Assembly (NCBI GenBank): GCA_017961625.1
Contig: JAGCWY010000058.1
Location: 1 to 58,237 of the forward strand
Direction: 5' to 3'
Source: Ruminococcus sp.
Lineage (GTDB): Bacteria > Bacillota > Clostridia > Oscillospirales > Ruminococcaceae
Length of the DNA: 58,237 nt
Shown: piece after piece, positions 24,795-32,591 of the stretch
How the letters are laid out: every line of letters begins with the position of its first letter
How positions within the stretch are numbered: the stretch's first letter is position 1
Position numbers and translations under genes: made by a program
Notes under the pieces: generated by a model
What the model saw: only the letters and a program-made list of their open reading frames with translations
Database searches by the model: none
Told to the model about the DNA's origin: nothing

Positions 24795-25415
24795 TTATGT
24801 TATAACTGCGATGTGATGAATGAACACAGCGGCTTCTGCTAATTTCGGAGTGTAGCCTGTAGCCTTTGTGAATATAAAGTCCGTGAGAACTATAGCTAGC
24901 ACGGCAAGCGTAATAGTATTGAGAGTTCTGCGTTTCGGCTTTGCAAGAAGTCGGTCGAAGAATGGCTGTACTATATACATGAATACCCAGCCGCCAAGTC
25001 CGAAGCGTAAGGATGTACTGAGAGCGATACGAGCTTGAAAGTTGTATTTGTACCTAGCGTAAGTCTGCCACGGCCATGAGCCTGTTGTTGCTTCGAGTAT
25101 ATAGGTAGCTATCAGCTCCACAAGGGTGGCAATCGCCATACAGCCGAGGAAGATAAGCACCGGTTTAAATATATTCAGCCATTTCACGTCCTTTTTCTTC
25201 ATGAGCCTGCCGAAGCACAGCAGGAATAGAAGTGCTCCCACGCCGTATATGGGACAGTAGGGACCGAACATATTGCCCCTGTTGTGAAACCCCCATTTAT
25301 AGACCACTACCTCGAGGAAGACCTCGTAGCACCAGCCCAGTATCGCATACATCCAGAAGCAGAGAAACAGCTTCTGAATCACCTGTTTTTCAAATAATCC
25401 CTTTAGCTTTTCCAT
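24795..25415 (-). CDS. CmpB-type (PF06541) membrane protein, copy 1
   Basis: A 206-residue paralogue of the following gene. Both contain KLFLCFWMYA-LGWCYEVFLEVVVYKWGF and GPYCPIYxVGALLFLL, the SWPW motif, and a C-terminal LLAKPK block. It ends with a longer C-terminus (TKATGYTPKLAEAAVF). It starts 4 bases after the purN stop, so it is in the purine operon. Family as for copy 2. Confidence 0.8.
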   Translation of the reverse strand: MEKLKGLFEKQVIQKLFLCFWMYAILGWCYEVFLEVVVYKWGFHNRGNMFGPYCPIYGVGALLFLLCFGRLMKKKDVKWLNIFKPVLIFLGCMAIATLVELIATYILEATTGSWPWQTYARYKYNFQARIALSTSLRFGLGGWVFMYIVQPFFDRLLAKPKRRTLNTITLAVLAIVLTDFIFTKATGYTPKLAEAAVFIHHIAVIT

Positions 25416-25419
25416 GATA

Positions 25420-26043
25420 TTATTTTACGTAAGCCTTTCCGTCGATTATATCTATTCTGTCCTGACAGTACAGTGAAACGGCTTCGGGAAGCAGCTTCCA
25501 CTCGACATTTTCCATTATGCGGCGCTGGAGTATCTCAGGAGTGTCATCCCTTTTCACATCGACAGTGCCTTGAAGTATTATAGCGCCTGCGTCGGCTTTT
25601 TCGTTTACGAAATGTATCGTTGCGCCACTGACCTTTACTCCGTAGGAAAGTACTGCCTCGTGGACTTTGAGTCCGTAGAAGCCCTCTCCACAGAAGGAAG
25701 GTATGAGCGCTGGATGGACGTTTATTATCTTATAGGCGTAAGCCTGTGTCACGCACTGGTCAAGGATTGTCATAAAGCCTGCCAGCACTACAAGGTCAGC
25801 CTTTTCCTCATTGAGAGCTTCAAGTATTGCCTCACTGTAGTTTACGCTGGAGGAGTACTGCTTTCGGGGTATAACCCTTGTGGGGATACCGTTGTTTTTA
25901 GCGCGTTCAAGAGCGTATACGCCCTCCTTTGAGGAAATCACGCAGGTTATCCTGCCGTTCTTTATGATGCCTGACTTTTCGGCGTCGATAAGCGCCTGAA
26001 GGTTAGTGCCGCCACCCGATACGAGCACGACTATATTCTTCAT
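25420..26043 (-). CDS. purN: Phosphoribosylglycinamide formyltransferase
   Basis: A 207-residue enzyme that formylates GAR with formyl-tetrahydrofolate (step 3). It has the N-terminal VLVSGGGTNLQALIDA phosphate-binding loop and the catalytic Asn/His in NVHPALIPSF. The catalytic Asp region is seen in VNEKADAGAIILQ. Length is normal. It lies between the expansin gene and the tandem CmpB genes. AGGAGG precedes the ATG. Confidence 0.96.
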   Translation of the reverse strand: MKNIVVLVSGGGTNLQALIDAEKSGIIKNGRITCVISSKEGVYALERAKNNGIPTRVIPRKQYSSSVNYSEAILEALNEEKADLVVLAGFMTILDQCVTQAYAYKIINVHPALIPSFCGEGFYGLKVHEAVLSYGVKVSGATIHFVNEKADAGAIILQGTVDVKRDDTPEILQRRIMENVEWKLLPEAVSLYCQDRIDIIDGKAYVK

Positions 26044-26102
26044 GATGTATACCTCCTGTTTGATGTGTCAGGGGCGTGGTGTCGTGCAGCTCCGCAGCCG
26101 GT

Positions 26103-26984
26103 TTACTCGGGGAACTGTACGTGTCCCTGTATTATTTCCGTATCGTCGTAGGAAAGAGGGATATTTTCATCTATGACCACTTGACCGTAGATATCGGTTA
26201 TGCGGAAGGTAAATGGTCCCTTGCCCATATCCCGTGACTCAAAGTAATTGTAGGGACGGCGTGGTATCTCGACGAACTTGCCATCTTCATTCAGATATTC
26301 TAGCTTCGTTATGGGATAGCGATGGTTCCTTACCTGTACTCCGCACCAGAACTCCGTGCTGCCCTCCTTGTATTTGAAGGATATGGGAGCATTTTCTGCA
26401 GTATCGAGCGGGATTATCTTCCAGCTTACAGGAACTCTGCCCTTCTCCACGGGAGCTATCAGTGGAAATGCATCGGTATATAAGTCAAGATCGCCCTTTT
26501 TGCCCTCGGGAAGCTCGTCCGTTACTAGCATTTTTATAGTACCAAGCTCACCTGTTACCTCAAGATAAGCGCCTGCCAACTGAGCTTCGTTGTAGTCATA
26601 ATGATTCATGGCAACTATCCAGTAGTCATGAGATACAGGGTCAAGCATAGCATGACCGCCTGTATATCCGCCGCCGTAGAAAGTGCCCTCGCCGGTATGT
26701 ACCGTGCCCTTTGGTTCAAGAATACAGCTCTCGTCGATAGGATAGTCTGGTATCTCGAACTCAGTGGGAGTCTTGCCGTTGACGCCGAGTAGGAATTTTT
26801 GCAGGGCGTTTATTTCAGCCCTTGATATTTCCTTGTTCTTTCGTGCCGAGATCATATCGAAGCAGTCCACAACCCCGTCAGAGTTGTAGTCCATATCGAT
26901 ATTTACGGCTGCACCGGTGTATACCGGGTTTGCTGCAAGGATAGCGCAGGCGGTCCCGGCAGCTAAGAATTTACATATTTTCAT
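26103..26984 (-). CDS. Expansin-like secreted protein with an EF-hand/dockerin-like repeat
   Basis: A 293-residue protein with a signal peptide (about residues 1-26) and one dockerin-like calcium loop (DYNSDGVVDCFDMISARK) followed by EINALQKFLLG. The two-domain expansin follows. The beta-barrel domain contains AYLEVTGELGTIKMLVTDEL and the Asp in GDLDLYTDAF. The cellulose-binding domain contains FWCGVQVRNHRYPITKLEY, RPYNYF and a C-terminal GHVQFPE, all close to Bacillus EXLX1. Of the flat aromatic surface, one Trp is Phe here while the second Trp and the Tyr are kept. Expansins loosen cellulose networks without hydrolysis. It sits inside a purine operon between purM and purN. I start at 26984, where the signal peptide begins. 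Confidence 0.9.
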   Translation of the reverse strand: MKICKFLAAGTACAILAANPVYTGAAVNIDMDYNSDGVVDCFDMISARKNKEISRAEINALQKFLLGVNGKTPTEFEIPDYPIDESCILEPKGTVHTGEGTFYGGGYTGGHAMLDPVSHDYWIVAMNHYDYNEAQLAGAYLEVTGELGTIKMLVTDELPEGKKGDLDLYTDAFPLIAPVEKGRVPVSWKIIPLDTAENAPISFKYKEGSTEFWCGVQVRNHRYPITKLEYLNEDGKFVEIPRRPYNYFESRDMGKGPFTFRITDIYGQVVIDENIPLSYDDTEIIQGHVQFPE

Positions 26985-27111
26985 AAACATCACCGTCTTT
27001 GATAAAATTGTTCCAAACCACATATCCCTTTTGAACTTATAGCATAAAGGCGTTGTATTCGGATAATTTACGCGGCTGCTGCTATGATGTATTATCACGT
27101 TGTTTGCTGTA

Positions 27112-28149
27112 TCAGCAAATTATAACGCCTTCTTCTGATTCGACAAGCTCACCGAGCACATAAGCGTCCTCGCCGGCAGCCTTAATAGCTGCGATTGCAT
27201 TGTCGGCATCTTTTTTGTCAACTGAAACTACCATGCCTACGCCCATGTTGAAGGTGTTGAACATATCTCTCTCAGGGATATCTCCAGTTCTCTGGATAAG
27301 CTCGAATATCGGGAGCACCTGTACCGTGTTCCTATCAATCTTTGCTGCAAGGTTATTCGGGAGAGAGCGGGGAATATTCTCGTAGAAGCCACCGCCTGTG
27401 ATGTGGGATATGGACTTTACCTTCACAGCGTCAAGCAGGCTCTTTACAGCCTTTACATAGATTCGTGTGGGAGTGAGCAGACATTCGCCGAGAGTTGTTC
27501 CGAGGTCGCTGAAGTGCATATTGAGGTTCTGTTCACTTATGTCGAATACTCTTCTTACCAGGGAGAAGCCGTTGGAGTGAACGCCGCTGGACTTGATTGC
27601 GATGAGTACATCCCCAGCCTTCTGGGTATTGGGCTGAAGTATCTTGTCCTTGTCTACAACGCCCACTGAGAAACCTGCAAGGTCGTATTCGTCCTCGGGC
27701 ATGAGACCAGGGTGCTCAGCAGTCTCGCCGCCTATGAGAGCGCACTCAGCCTGAACGCAGCCCTCCGCAACACCAGATACAATAGTTGCTATCTTTTCGG
27801 GGTAGTTCTTGCCGCAGGCGATATAATCGAGGAAGAACTGTGGTTTTGCACCGCAGCATATAATATCGTTTACACACATGGCAACGCAGTCGATACCGAC
27901 AGTATCGTGCTTGTCCATGATGAAGGCGAGCTTTATCTTGGTGCCTACACCATCGGTGCCCGAAACGAGCACAGGCTTGCTGATACCTGTCATATCGAGC
28001 TCGAAGAGACCGCCGAAACCGCCGATGCCTGAGAGAGTGCCCTTTATCATGGTACGGGCGATATGTTCCTTCATCAGCTCAACTGACTTATAGCCGGCGG
28101 TAACGTCAACGCCTGCCTTCTTGTAGCTTTCGGAAAAACTGTTGTTCAT
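27112..28149 (-). CDS. purM: Phosphoribosylformylglycinamidine cyclo-ligase (AIR synthetase)
   Basis: A 345-residue PurM that converts FGAM to AIR with ATP (step 5). It has SYKKAGVDVTAGYKSVELM at its start, the GTDGVGTKIKLAF nucleotide loop, DCVAMCVNDIICCGAKP, and GGETAEHPGLM. I start at ATG 28149 with GGAGG upstream. An upstream in-frame stretch to 28281 spans the end of purF and an inverted repeat and is rejected. Confidence 0.97.
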   Translation of the reverse strand: MNNSFSESYKKAGVDVTAGYKSVELMKEHIARTMIKGTLSGIGGFGGLFELDMTGISKPVLVSGTDGVGTKIKLAFIMDKHDTVGIDCVAMCVNDIICCGAKPQFFLDYIACGKNYPEKIATIVSGVAEGCVQAECALIGGETAEHPGLMPEDEYDLAGFSVGVVDKDKILQPNTQKAGDVLIAIKSSGVHSNGFSLVRRVFDISEQNLNMHFSDLGTTLGECLLTPTRIYVKAVKSLLDAVKVKSISHITGGGFYENIPRSLPNNLAAKIDRNTVQVLPIFELIQRTGDIPERDMFNTFNMGVGMVVSVDKKDADNAIAAIKAAGEDAYVLGELVESEEGVIIC

Positions 28150-28169
28150 TGGTTTACCTCCATAGTTGC

Positions 28170-28198
28170 CTGTCTCCCTGCCGTAGGCAGGGAGACAG
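28170..28198. repeat. Perfect 13-bp inverted repeat between purF and purM
   Basis: CTGTCTCCCTGCC (28170-28182) and GGCAGGGAGACAG (28186-28198) are perfectly complementary with a 3-base loop. There is no T tract. It may be an attenuator, a processing signal or a repeat-element remnant. Confidence 0.75.
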
Positions 28199-28207
28199 AT
28201 TATAAGT

Positions 28208-29632
28208 TTATTCTTTGCCGTTCCAGCAATATGTGCAGAGACCACAGGAGTTGAGTCCCACTGCCTTTTCAGTACCCTCAAGGGTCTGGAATTCCAACGA
28301 GGTGAGACGGAGTCTCTTGCATATCTCGTCCCTGAGCCTGCGTCCTCTTTCTGTGTCGGAGTTGCTGTACTCCTCTATATGCCTTACTCCTACGGGACCT
28401 TCAAATTCGTCGATTATCTGACGGGCGATGAGCTCCATTTCCGATGTGCTGCGTGAGAAGTTGAGGTACTTGCAACCGTACATAATAGGAGGACAGGCAG
28501 AGCGCATGTGGACTTCCTTTGCGCCGTGCTCATAAAGAAATTCAACTGTCTCTCTCATCTGTGTTCCTCTTACGATACTGTCATCGACGAAGAGGAGCTT
28601 TTTGCCACTGATAAGCTCGTGTACAGGTATAAGCTTCATTTTAGCCACCTGATTCCTCATGCTTTGGTTTGTAGGCATGAAGCTTCTCGGCCATGTGGGA
28701 GTATATTTGATGAAGGGTCTTGCAAAGGGGATGCCGCTCTTATTGGCATAGCCTATAGCATGGGGAGTTCCGGAATCAGGTACTCCGCATATATAGTCAA
28801 CGTCGGGGAGCCTGCCGTTTTTGATGTCGTTCTCAGCCATTATCTCGCCGTTACGGGTACGCATGACCTCTACGTTGACGCCCTCGTATACGGCGTTGGG
28901 ATAGCCGTAGTAGGTCCACAGGAAGGTACATATCTTCATCTTTGAGGCGTCGCCCTCTGCGATAGTCTTACATTCGTCGGCTGTGAGCTCAACTATCTCT
29001 CCGGGGAGGAGTTCCTTGTAGGTTGTGTATCCAAGCTTTTGGAATGCGAAGGACTCTGTCGAAAGGCAGAAGCCATCGCTCCTTTTGCCGATGATTATAG
29101 GAAGTCTGCCGTACTGGTCTCTTGCGGCGATTATGCTCTTCTGCGTAAGCACGATAAGTGACATGGTTCCCTCAATTTTTTCCTGAGCGTAACGTATGCC
29201 TTCTACGAAGGAATCCCTCTGCGCGATGAGAGCGCCGATAAGGTCTCCGGAGTTGATATTTCCGCTGCTCATTGCCTCGAAGTTGGCACAACCCTGCTCA
29301 AAGAGTTCGTTTACGAGAGCGTCAGCGTTGCGGATTATACCTACAGAACATACGGCGTAGATACCGAGCTTTGAACGGACGAGTATAGGCTGGGGATCCG
29401 TATCGCTGATACAGCCGATACAGATCTTTCCGCGCATAGTAACAACATCGTCTTCAAATTTGGTACGGAAGGGTGAATTCTCAATACTGTGGATATTTCT
29501 TTGGAATCCGTGCTCCTCAGACCATGAGGTCATACCTCCGCGTCTTGTGCCGAGGTGCGAATGATAGTCAGTTCCGAAAAATACGTCGGTAACGCAGTCA
29601 TTTTTGGAAGCTGCACCGAAAAAACCGCCCAT
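28208..29632 (-). CDS. purF: Amidophosphoribosyltransferase-like protein lacking the glutaminase residues
   Basis: A 474-residue PurF family member. The phosphoribosyltransferase half is intact (CGVPDSGTPHAIGYA, PRPP loop LLFVDDSIVRGTQM). The cysteines that bind an iron-sulphur cluster in Bacillus PurF have likely counterparts (KICTFLW, YGCKYL, SCGLCTYC). In the N-terminal half the catalytic Cys after Met is missing (the protein starts MGGFFGAASKND). The HVRYAT arginine motif, the AHNGN oxyanion motif and the SSDTE aspartate are also replaced. It therefore probably cannot hydrolyse glutamine and would need free ammonia or a partner. It starts 3 bases after the purC stop. Whether another PurF exists elsewhere is unknown. 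Confidence 0.9.
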   Translation of the reverse strand: MGGFFGAASKNDCVTDVFFGTDYHSHLGTRRGGMTSWSEEHGFQRNIHSIENSPFRTKFEDDVVTMRGKICIGCISDTDPQPILVRSKLGIYAVCSVGIIRNADALVNELFEQGCANFEAMSSGNINSGDLIGALIAQRDSFVEGIRYAQEKIEGTMSLIVLTQKSIIAARDQYGRLPIIIGKRSDGFCLSTESFAFQKLGYTTYKELLPGEIVELTADECKTIAEGDASKMKICTFLWTYYGYPNAVYEGVNVEVMRTRNGEIMAENDIKNGRLPDVDYICGVPDSGTPHAIGYANKSGIPFARPFIKYTPTWPRSFMPTNQSMRNQVAKMKLIPVHELISGKKLLFVDDSIVRGTQMRETVEFLYEHGAKEVHMRSACPPIMYGCKYLNFSRSTSEMELIARQIIDEFEGPVGVRHIEEYSNSDTERGRRLRDEICKRLRLTSLEFQTLEGTEKAVGLNSCGLCTYCWNGKE

Positions 29633-29635
29633 AGC

Positions 29636-30355
29636 TTATTCTCCCATAAGTCTCTTCATGATTTCCTGATATGCTTCTTCAACGCCGCCCATATCTCTGC
29701 GGAAGCGGTCCTTATCAAGCTTCTCATGAGTTGTTGAATCCCAGAAGCGACAGGTGTCAGGAGAGATCTCGTCAGCGAGTATAATAGTGCCGTCAGCAGT
29801 CTTTCCGAACTCTATCTTGAAGTCGATGAGGTCGATGTTGAGTCCCTTGAAGAATTTTACCATGAATTCGTTTACCTTGAAGGCGTACTTTGAGATAGTG
29901 TCGATATCTTCCTTTGTTGCGATACCGAGAGCCAGTGCGTAGTAGTCGTTTATGAATGGATCGCCGAGATCGTCGTTCTTGTAGCTAAATTCAAGGATAG
30001 GGCAGAGGAGCTTCTTTCCTTCTTCAACGCCCATTCTCTTTGAGAAGCTACCAGCGGCAACATTTCTTATGATGACCTCAAGGGGAACGATCGAGACTTT
30101 CTTGACAATAGTTTCGCGGTCGCTGATTTCCTCTACAAGATGGGTGGGAACGCCTTCCTTTTCGAGCATCTTGAACATATAATTGGTCATCTTGTTATTG
30201 ATGACGCCCTTACCTGTGATAGTGCCCTTCTTCTCGCCGTTGAACGCTGTAGCGTCGTCCTTGTAATCAACAATAACGAGGTTAGGATCATTTGTGGCGA
30301 AGACCTTCTTAGCCTTGCCCTCATAGAGCTGTTCCTTCTTTTCAATGTTTGACAT
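29636..30355 (-). CDS. purC: SAICAR synthetase
   Basis: A 239-residue enzyme that joins CAIR and aspartate with ATP (step 7). It has the N-terminal YEGKAKKVFATNDPN, DYKDDATAFNGEKKG, NKMTNYMF, and the C-terminal signature (LIDFKIEFGKTADGTIILAD, DTCRFWD). I start at ATG 30355, with AAGGAGG upstream. The in-frame extension to 30409 lies in the structured leader. A leader of about 140 bases with two stem-loops separates it from the upstream HAD gene. Confidence 0.97.
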   Translation of the reverse strand: MSNIEKKEQLYEGKAKKVFATNDPNLVIVDYKDDATAFNGEKKGTITGKGVINNKMTNYMFKMLEKEGVPTHLVEEISDRETIVKKVSIVPLEVIIRNVAAGSFSKRMGVEEGKKLLCPILEFSYKNDDLGDPFINDYYALALGIATKEDIDTISKYAFKVNEFMVKFFKGLNIDLIDFKIEFGKTADGTIILADEISPDTCRFWDSTTHEKLDKDRFRRDMGGVEEAYQEIMKRLMGE

Positions 30356-30395
30356 TTTAAAATTCCTCCTTGAGAATTGTTTGAATGAATATATG

Positions 30396-30420
30396 CAATT
30401 CCGCATCATAGCGGAAATTG
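30396..30420 (-). promoter_or_regulatory. Stem-loop in the purC leader
   Basis: CAATTCCGC (30396-30404) pairs with GCGGAAATTG (30411-30420) with one bulge around ATCATA. It lies 40 bases before the purC ribosome binding site and could be part of an attenuator. Confidence 0.45.
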
Positions 30421-30434
30421 TAGGCTTTATTTCC

Positions 30435-30497
30435 TATTCGTAATTATTGTATCGTTTACGCGACATTACTTAGAAGTAATACTGCGGTTACGAATTA
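30435..30497 (-). repeat. Structured repeat after the HAD stop, before purC
   Basis: Read on the minus strand it begins with the stop codon of the HAD gene (TAATTCGTAA). It contains a small ATTACTT/AAGTAAT stem and GCGTAAACGA (30461-30452) and ends TAATTACGAATA. The order of shared words and the overlap with an upstream stop codon match the groES-groEL element. Confidence 0.6.
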
Positions 30498-31145
30498 TTG
30501 ACCAAGTAGCATATCAGCCGCTTTGTCAGGCGTCTCTGCGATGAAGTCGGCGCCTGATTCCGTGAGCTCCTTTATTGAGCCGAAGCCCCAAAGTATGCCC
30601 ATGCATTTTATTCCTGTTTTATGTGCTCCTAGGACGTCCTGGCTGCGGTCACCTATCATTAGTACCTTGCTCCTGTCGGTGATGTCTGTCTGTGAGAGTA
30701 CATATTCTATGACCTCATCCTTGTAATCCCGGGAGCCATCAAGCTCTGCGCCTCCCACAAATTCAAAGAACTGCGATAGTCCGAACCTGTCAAATATGCG
30801 CACTGCGTACACTTGTGGCTTGCTGGTAGCGACCATTAGTCTTTTGCCGCCCTTTTTCAGCCTGTCTAGCATTTCTGGTATACCTTCGTAGACGTGGTTT
30901 TCAAAAAGTCCCACGGCAGAGTATCTTTCGCGGAATATTTTTACGGCTCGGTTTACCTGTTCCTCGTTCATGCCACAGAACTCGGCAAAGGATTGTCGTA
31001 TGGGCGGTCCGAGAAATTTATTGCTGTCTTCAGGCATATCAAAGCCCAGTTGTGTTATGGCGTTCACGAGGCATTTGATTATGCCATCGGTGGAGTCCGT
31101 AAGAGTTCCGTCAAGATCAAAGAGCAGAGTCGTATATCCCGTCAT
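30495..31145 (-). CDS. HAD-superfamily phosphatase, phosphoglycolate phosphatase-like
   Basis: A 216-residue HAD hydrolase. It has the nucleophile motif LLFDLDGTLTDS, a helical cap domain (about residues 16-80), motif II Ser/Thr (LMVATSKPQ), the lysine in DYKDEVIEYVL and motif IV VLMIGDRSQDVLGA. The size and cap fit the Gph/YjjG-type subfamily. The substrate is not known and could be a phosphosugar or a nucleotide. The start at 31145 is one base from the preceding stop. The end overlaps a structured repeat. Confidence 0.85.
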   Translation of the reverse strand: MTGYTTLLFDLDGTLTDSTDGIIKCLVNAITQLGFDMPEDSNKFLGPPIRQSFAEFCGMNEEQVNRAVKIFRERYSAVGLFENHVYEGIPEMLDRLKKGGKRLMVATSKPQVYAVRIFDRFGLSQFFEFVGGAELDGSRDYKDEVIEYVLSQTDITDRSKVLMIGDRSQDVLGAHKTGIKCMGILWGFGSIKELTESGADFIAETPDKAADMLLGQ

Positions 31146-31146
31146 A

Positions 31147-31803
31147 TCATGTATCAAGGGAGATATCGTTCCAGTCGGCAGTATCACAGACAAGCCATTC
31201 GAGACCGCGTCTGCGCTCAGAAACGGCGTCGGTATTGAGACCACCTATCGGGTATTTCTTGTCTTTACTCTCATGCTGTACCACTGCCCAGTGATAGCGG
31301 TAGTAGAGATCCAGCATATCCATTATTTCGTCAGCGCTCCTGAGACTGCATTTCTCTTTGAATTCCTCAAAGCTGCCGCTCTGTGAAACGAAGCGGACAG
31401 CCTGAGGGCAGTCGCAGATATTTTCAGCGTCAGTTATATCGTCAACAAGTCCGAGAGCCCATACAAGCGTCCAGTAGGACTCGTACTCCCATACAACGTC
31501 AATAACGTCCTGTTGGGTATATGAGCCGTCAACAAGGCGCCTTTCCTTGGCGTTGAGGCAATCCTTTACGCCGAAGTAGTCCATGAGACCGACAAAATAG
31601 TTCACGTCCTCGTCGTTCTGCTCGCTCCTTCCGAAGCCTACCTGCGTTGAAAGCAGAGCTGCTACGGCACGTCTGCATACCTCGTCGAGGTTTCTCAGCT
31701 TTATCTGTGAAGCAGTCTCAGTGAGTGGAAGATTCGGGTTTATACCGATACCCTTTGCAGCTATGATCTTTTCAGAGTTTGCTTTTCTTTCGGTGGGCGT
31801 CAT
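31147..31803 (-). CDS. DUF4272 domain protein
   Basis: A 218-residue soluble protein. It has RKANSEKIIAAKGI near its N-terminus, then LPLTETASQIKLRNLDEVCRR (quoted in part) and WEYESYWTLVWALGLVDDIT, which fit the DUF4272 family. C-terminal motifs include YYRYHWAVVQHE and ERRRGLEWLVCD. Function unknown. It lies between purE and a HAD gene with tiny gaps, so it is part of the purine run. Confidence 0.75.
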   Translation of the reverse strand: MTPTERKANSEKIIAAKGIGINPNLPLTETASQIKLRNLDEVCRRAVAALLSTQVGFGRSEQNDEDVNYFVGLMDYFGVKDCLNAKERRLVDGSYTQQDVIDVVWEYESYWTLVWALGLVDDITDAENICDCPQAVRFVSQSGSFEEFKEKCSLRSADEIMDMLDLYYRYHWAVVQHESKDKKYPIGGLNTDAVSERRRGLEWLVCDTADWNDISLDT

Positions 31804-31841
31804 GATAGTACCTCCTTATCACGGGAAACTGGACTGTGTTG

Positions 31842-32342
31842 TCAGAGCGCGGCAATCTGCTCCTGAAGAGCCTTATCCTTGGCGATAACGCCCTCAGCCA
31901 TTGTTTTCTTCTCGGCAACCAGTTTTGCAGCAAGCTCTTCATCAGCTATAGCGAGCATTTGTACAGCGAGCACAGCTGCATTCTTTGCACCGTCTATACC
32001 TACCGTAGCTACTGGTACTCCGGGAGGCATCATAACTGTTGCGAGGAGAGCGTCAACTCCCTCAAGAGCCTTTGATTTCATAGGTATTCCGATAACGGGC
32101 AGGGTGGTATGTCCTGCAACTACTCCTGCAAGGTGAGCAGCCATACCTGCGGCGCATATAATAGCTCCAAAGTCGTTCTCCCTTGCTTTTGACGCAAATT
32201 CGCAGGCTTCTGCTGGAGTCCTGTGTGCGCTCATTACTCTGCACTCAAACTCCACGCCGTACTTTTTAAGCTCCGTGAGAGCTGATTTTACAACAGGGAA
32301 GTCGCTGTCGCTTCCCATGATAACTGCAATTTTTTTTGCCAT
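31842..32342 (-). CDS. purE: N5-carboxyaminoimidazole ribonucleotide mutase
   Basis: A 166-residue PurE that moves the carboxyl group to give CAIR (step 6). It has the phosphate motif GSDSDFPVVKSA, the CRVMSAHRTP loop with the catalytic His, and AAGMAAHLAGVVAG. Length fits bacterial class I, which normally works with PurK; purK is not in this window. It is the first purine gene of the minus-strand run. GGAGAAAA precedes the ATG. Confidence 0.95.
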   Translation of the reverse strand: MAKKIAVIMGSDSDFPVVKSALTELKKYGVEFECRVMSAHRTPAEACEFASKARENDFGAIICAAGMAAHLAGVVAGHTTLPVIGIPMKSKALEGVDALLATVMMPPGVPVATVGIDGAKNAAVLAVQMLAIADEELAAKLVAEKKTMAEGVIAKDKALQEQIAAL

Positions 32343-32402
32343 GATGTTTTCTCCTTTATCTTTTTTATTTAACGTGAGACAATCATCTCGTTTATATCGT
32401 TT

Positions 32403-32591
32403 TTACTGCCGGTCATTTGTGTGTTTCGGAGGCAGCTTTGAAATACATATCATATATCTCGCGGAGTTCGGCTTCCGTATGTGCTGTCGCCCTCCATGCA
32501 TATCAGGGGACTGAGAGCCGAAGTGGTAGCTCACAGCCCAAAGTATGCCATCCTCTGCGAATGGGAGCTTCATTATCATATCATCACTCAT
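32403..32591 (-). pseudogene. Small reading frame, probably frameshifted
   Basis: ATG at 32591 overlaps the stop of the WG-repeat gene and reads MSDDMIMKLPFAEDGILWAV then SYHFGSQSP for 62 residues in all. After about residue 32 a different frame looks more like protein (HTEAELREIYDMYFKAAS, stop at 32413-32415). This suggests a frameshift in a gene of about 60 residues. The family is unknown. Confidence 0.4.

Noticed and set aside
27112..28281. Longer purM start at 28281
   Set aside because: It would run through the purF end and a perfect inverted repeat; the conserved start SYKKAGVDV follows ATG 28149 with GGAGG upstream.
32343..32402. Guanine or PRPP riboswitch, or PurR box, before purE
   Set aside because: The leader is about 60 AT-rich bases with only a weak stem; no purine aptamer core or paired PurR boxes were seen.
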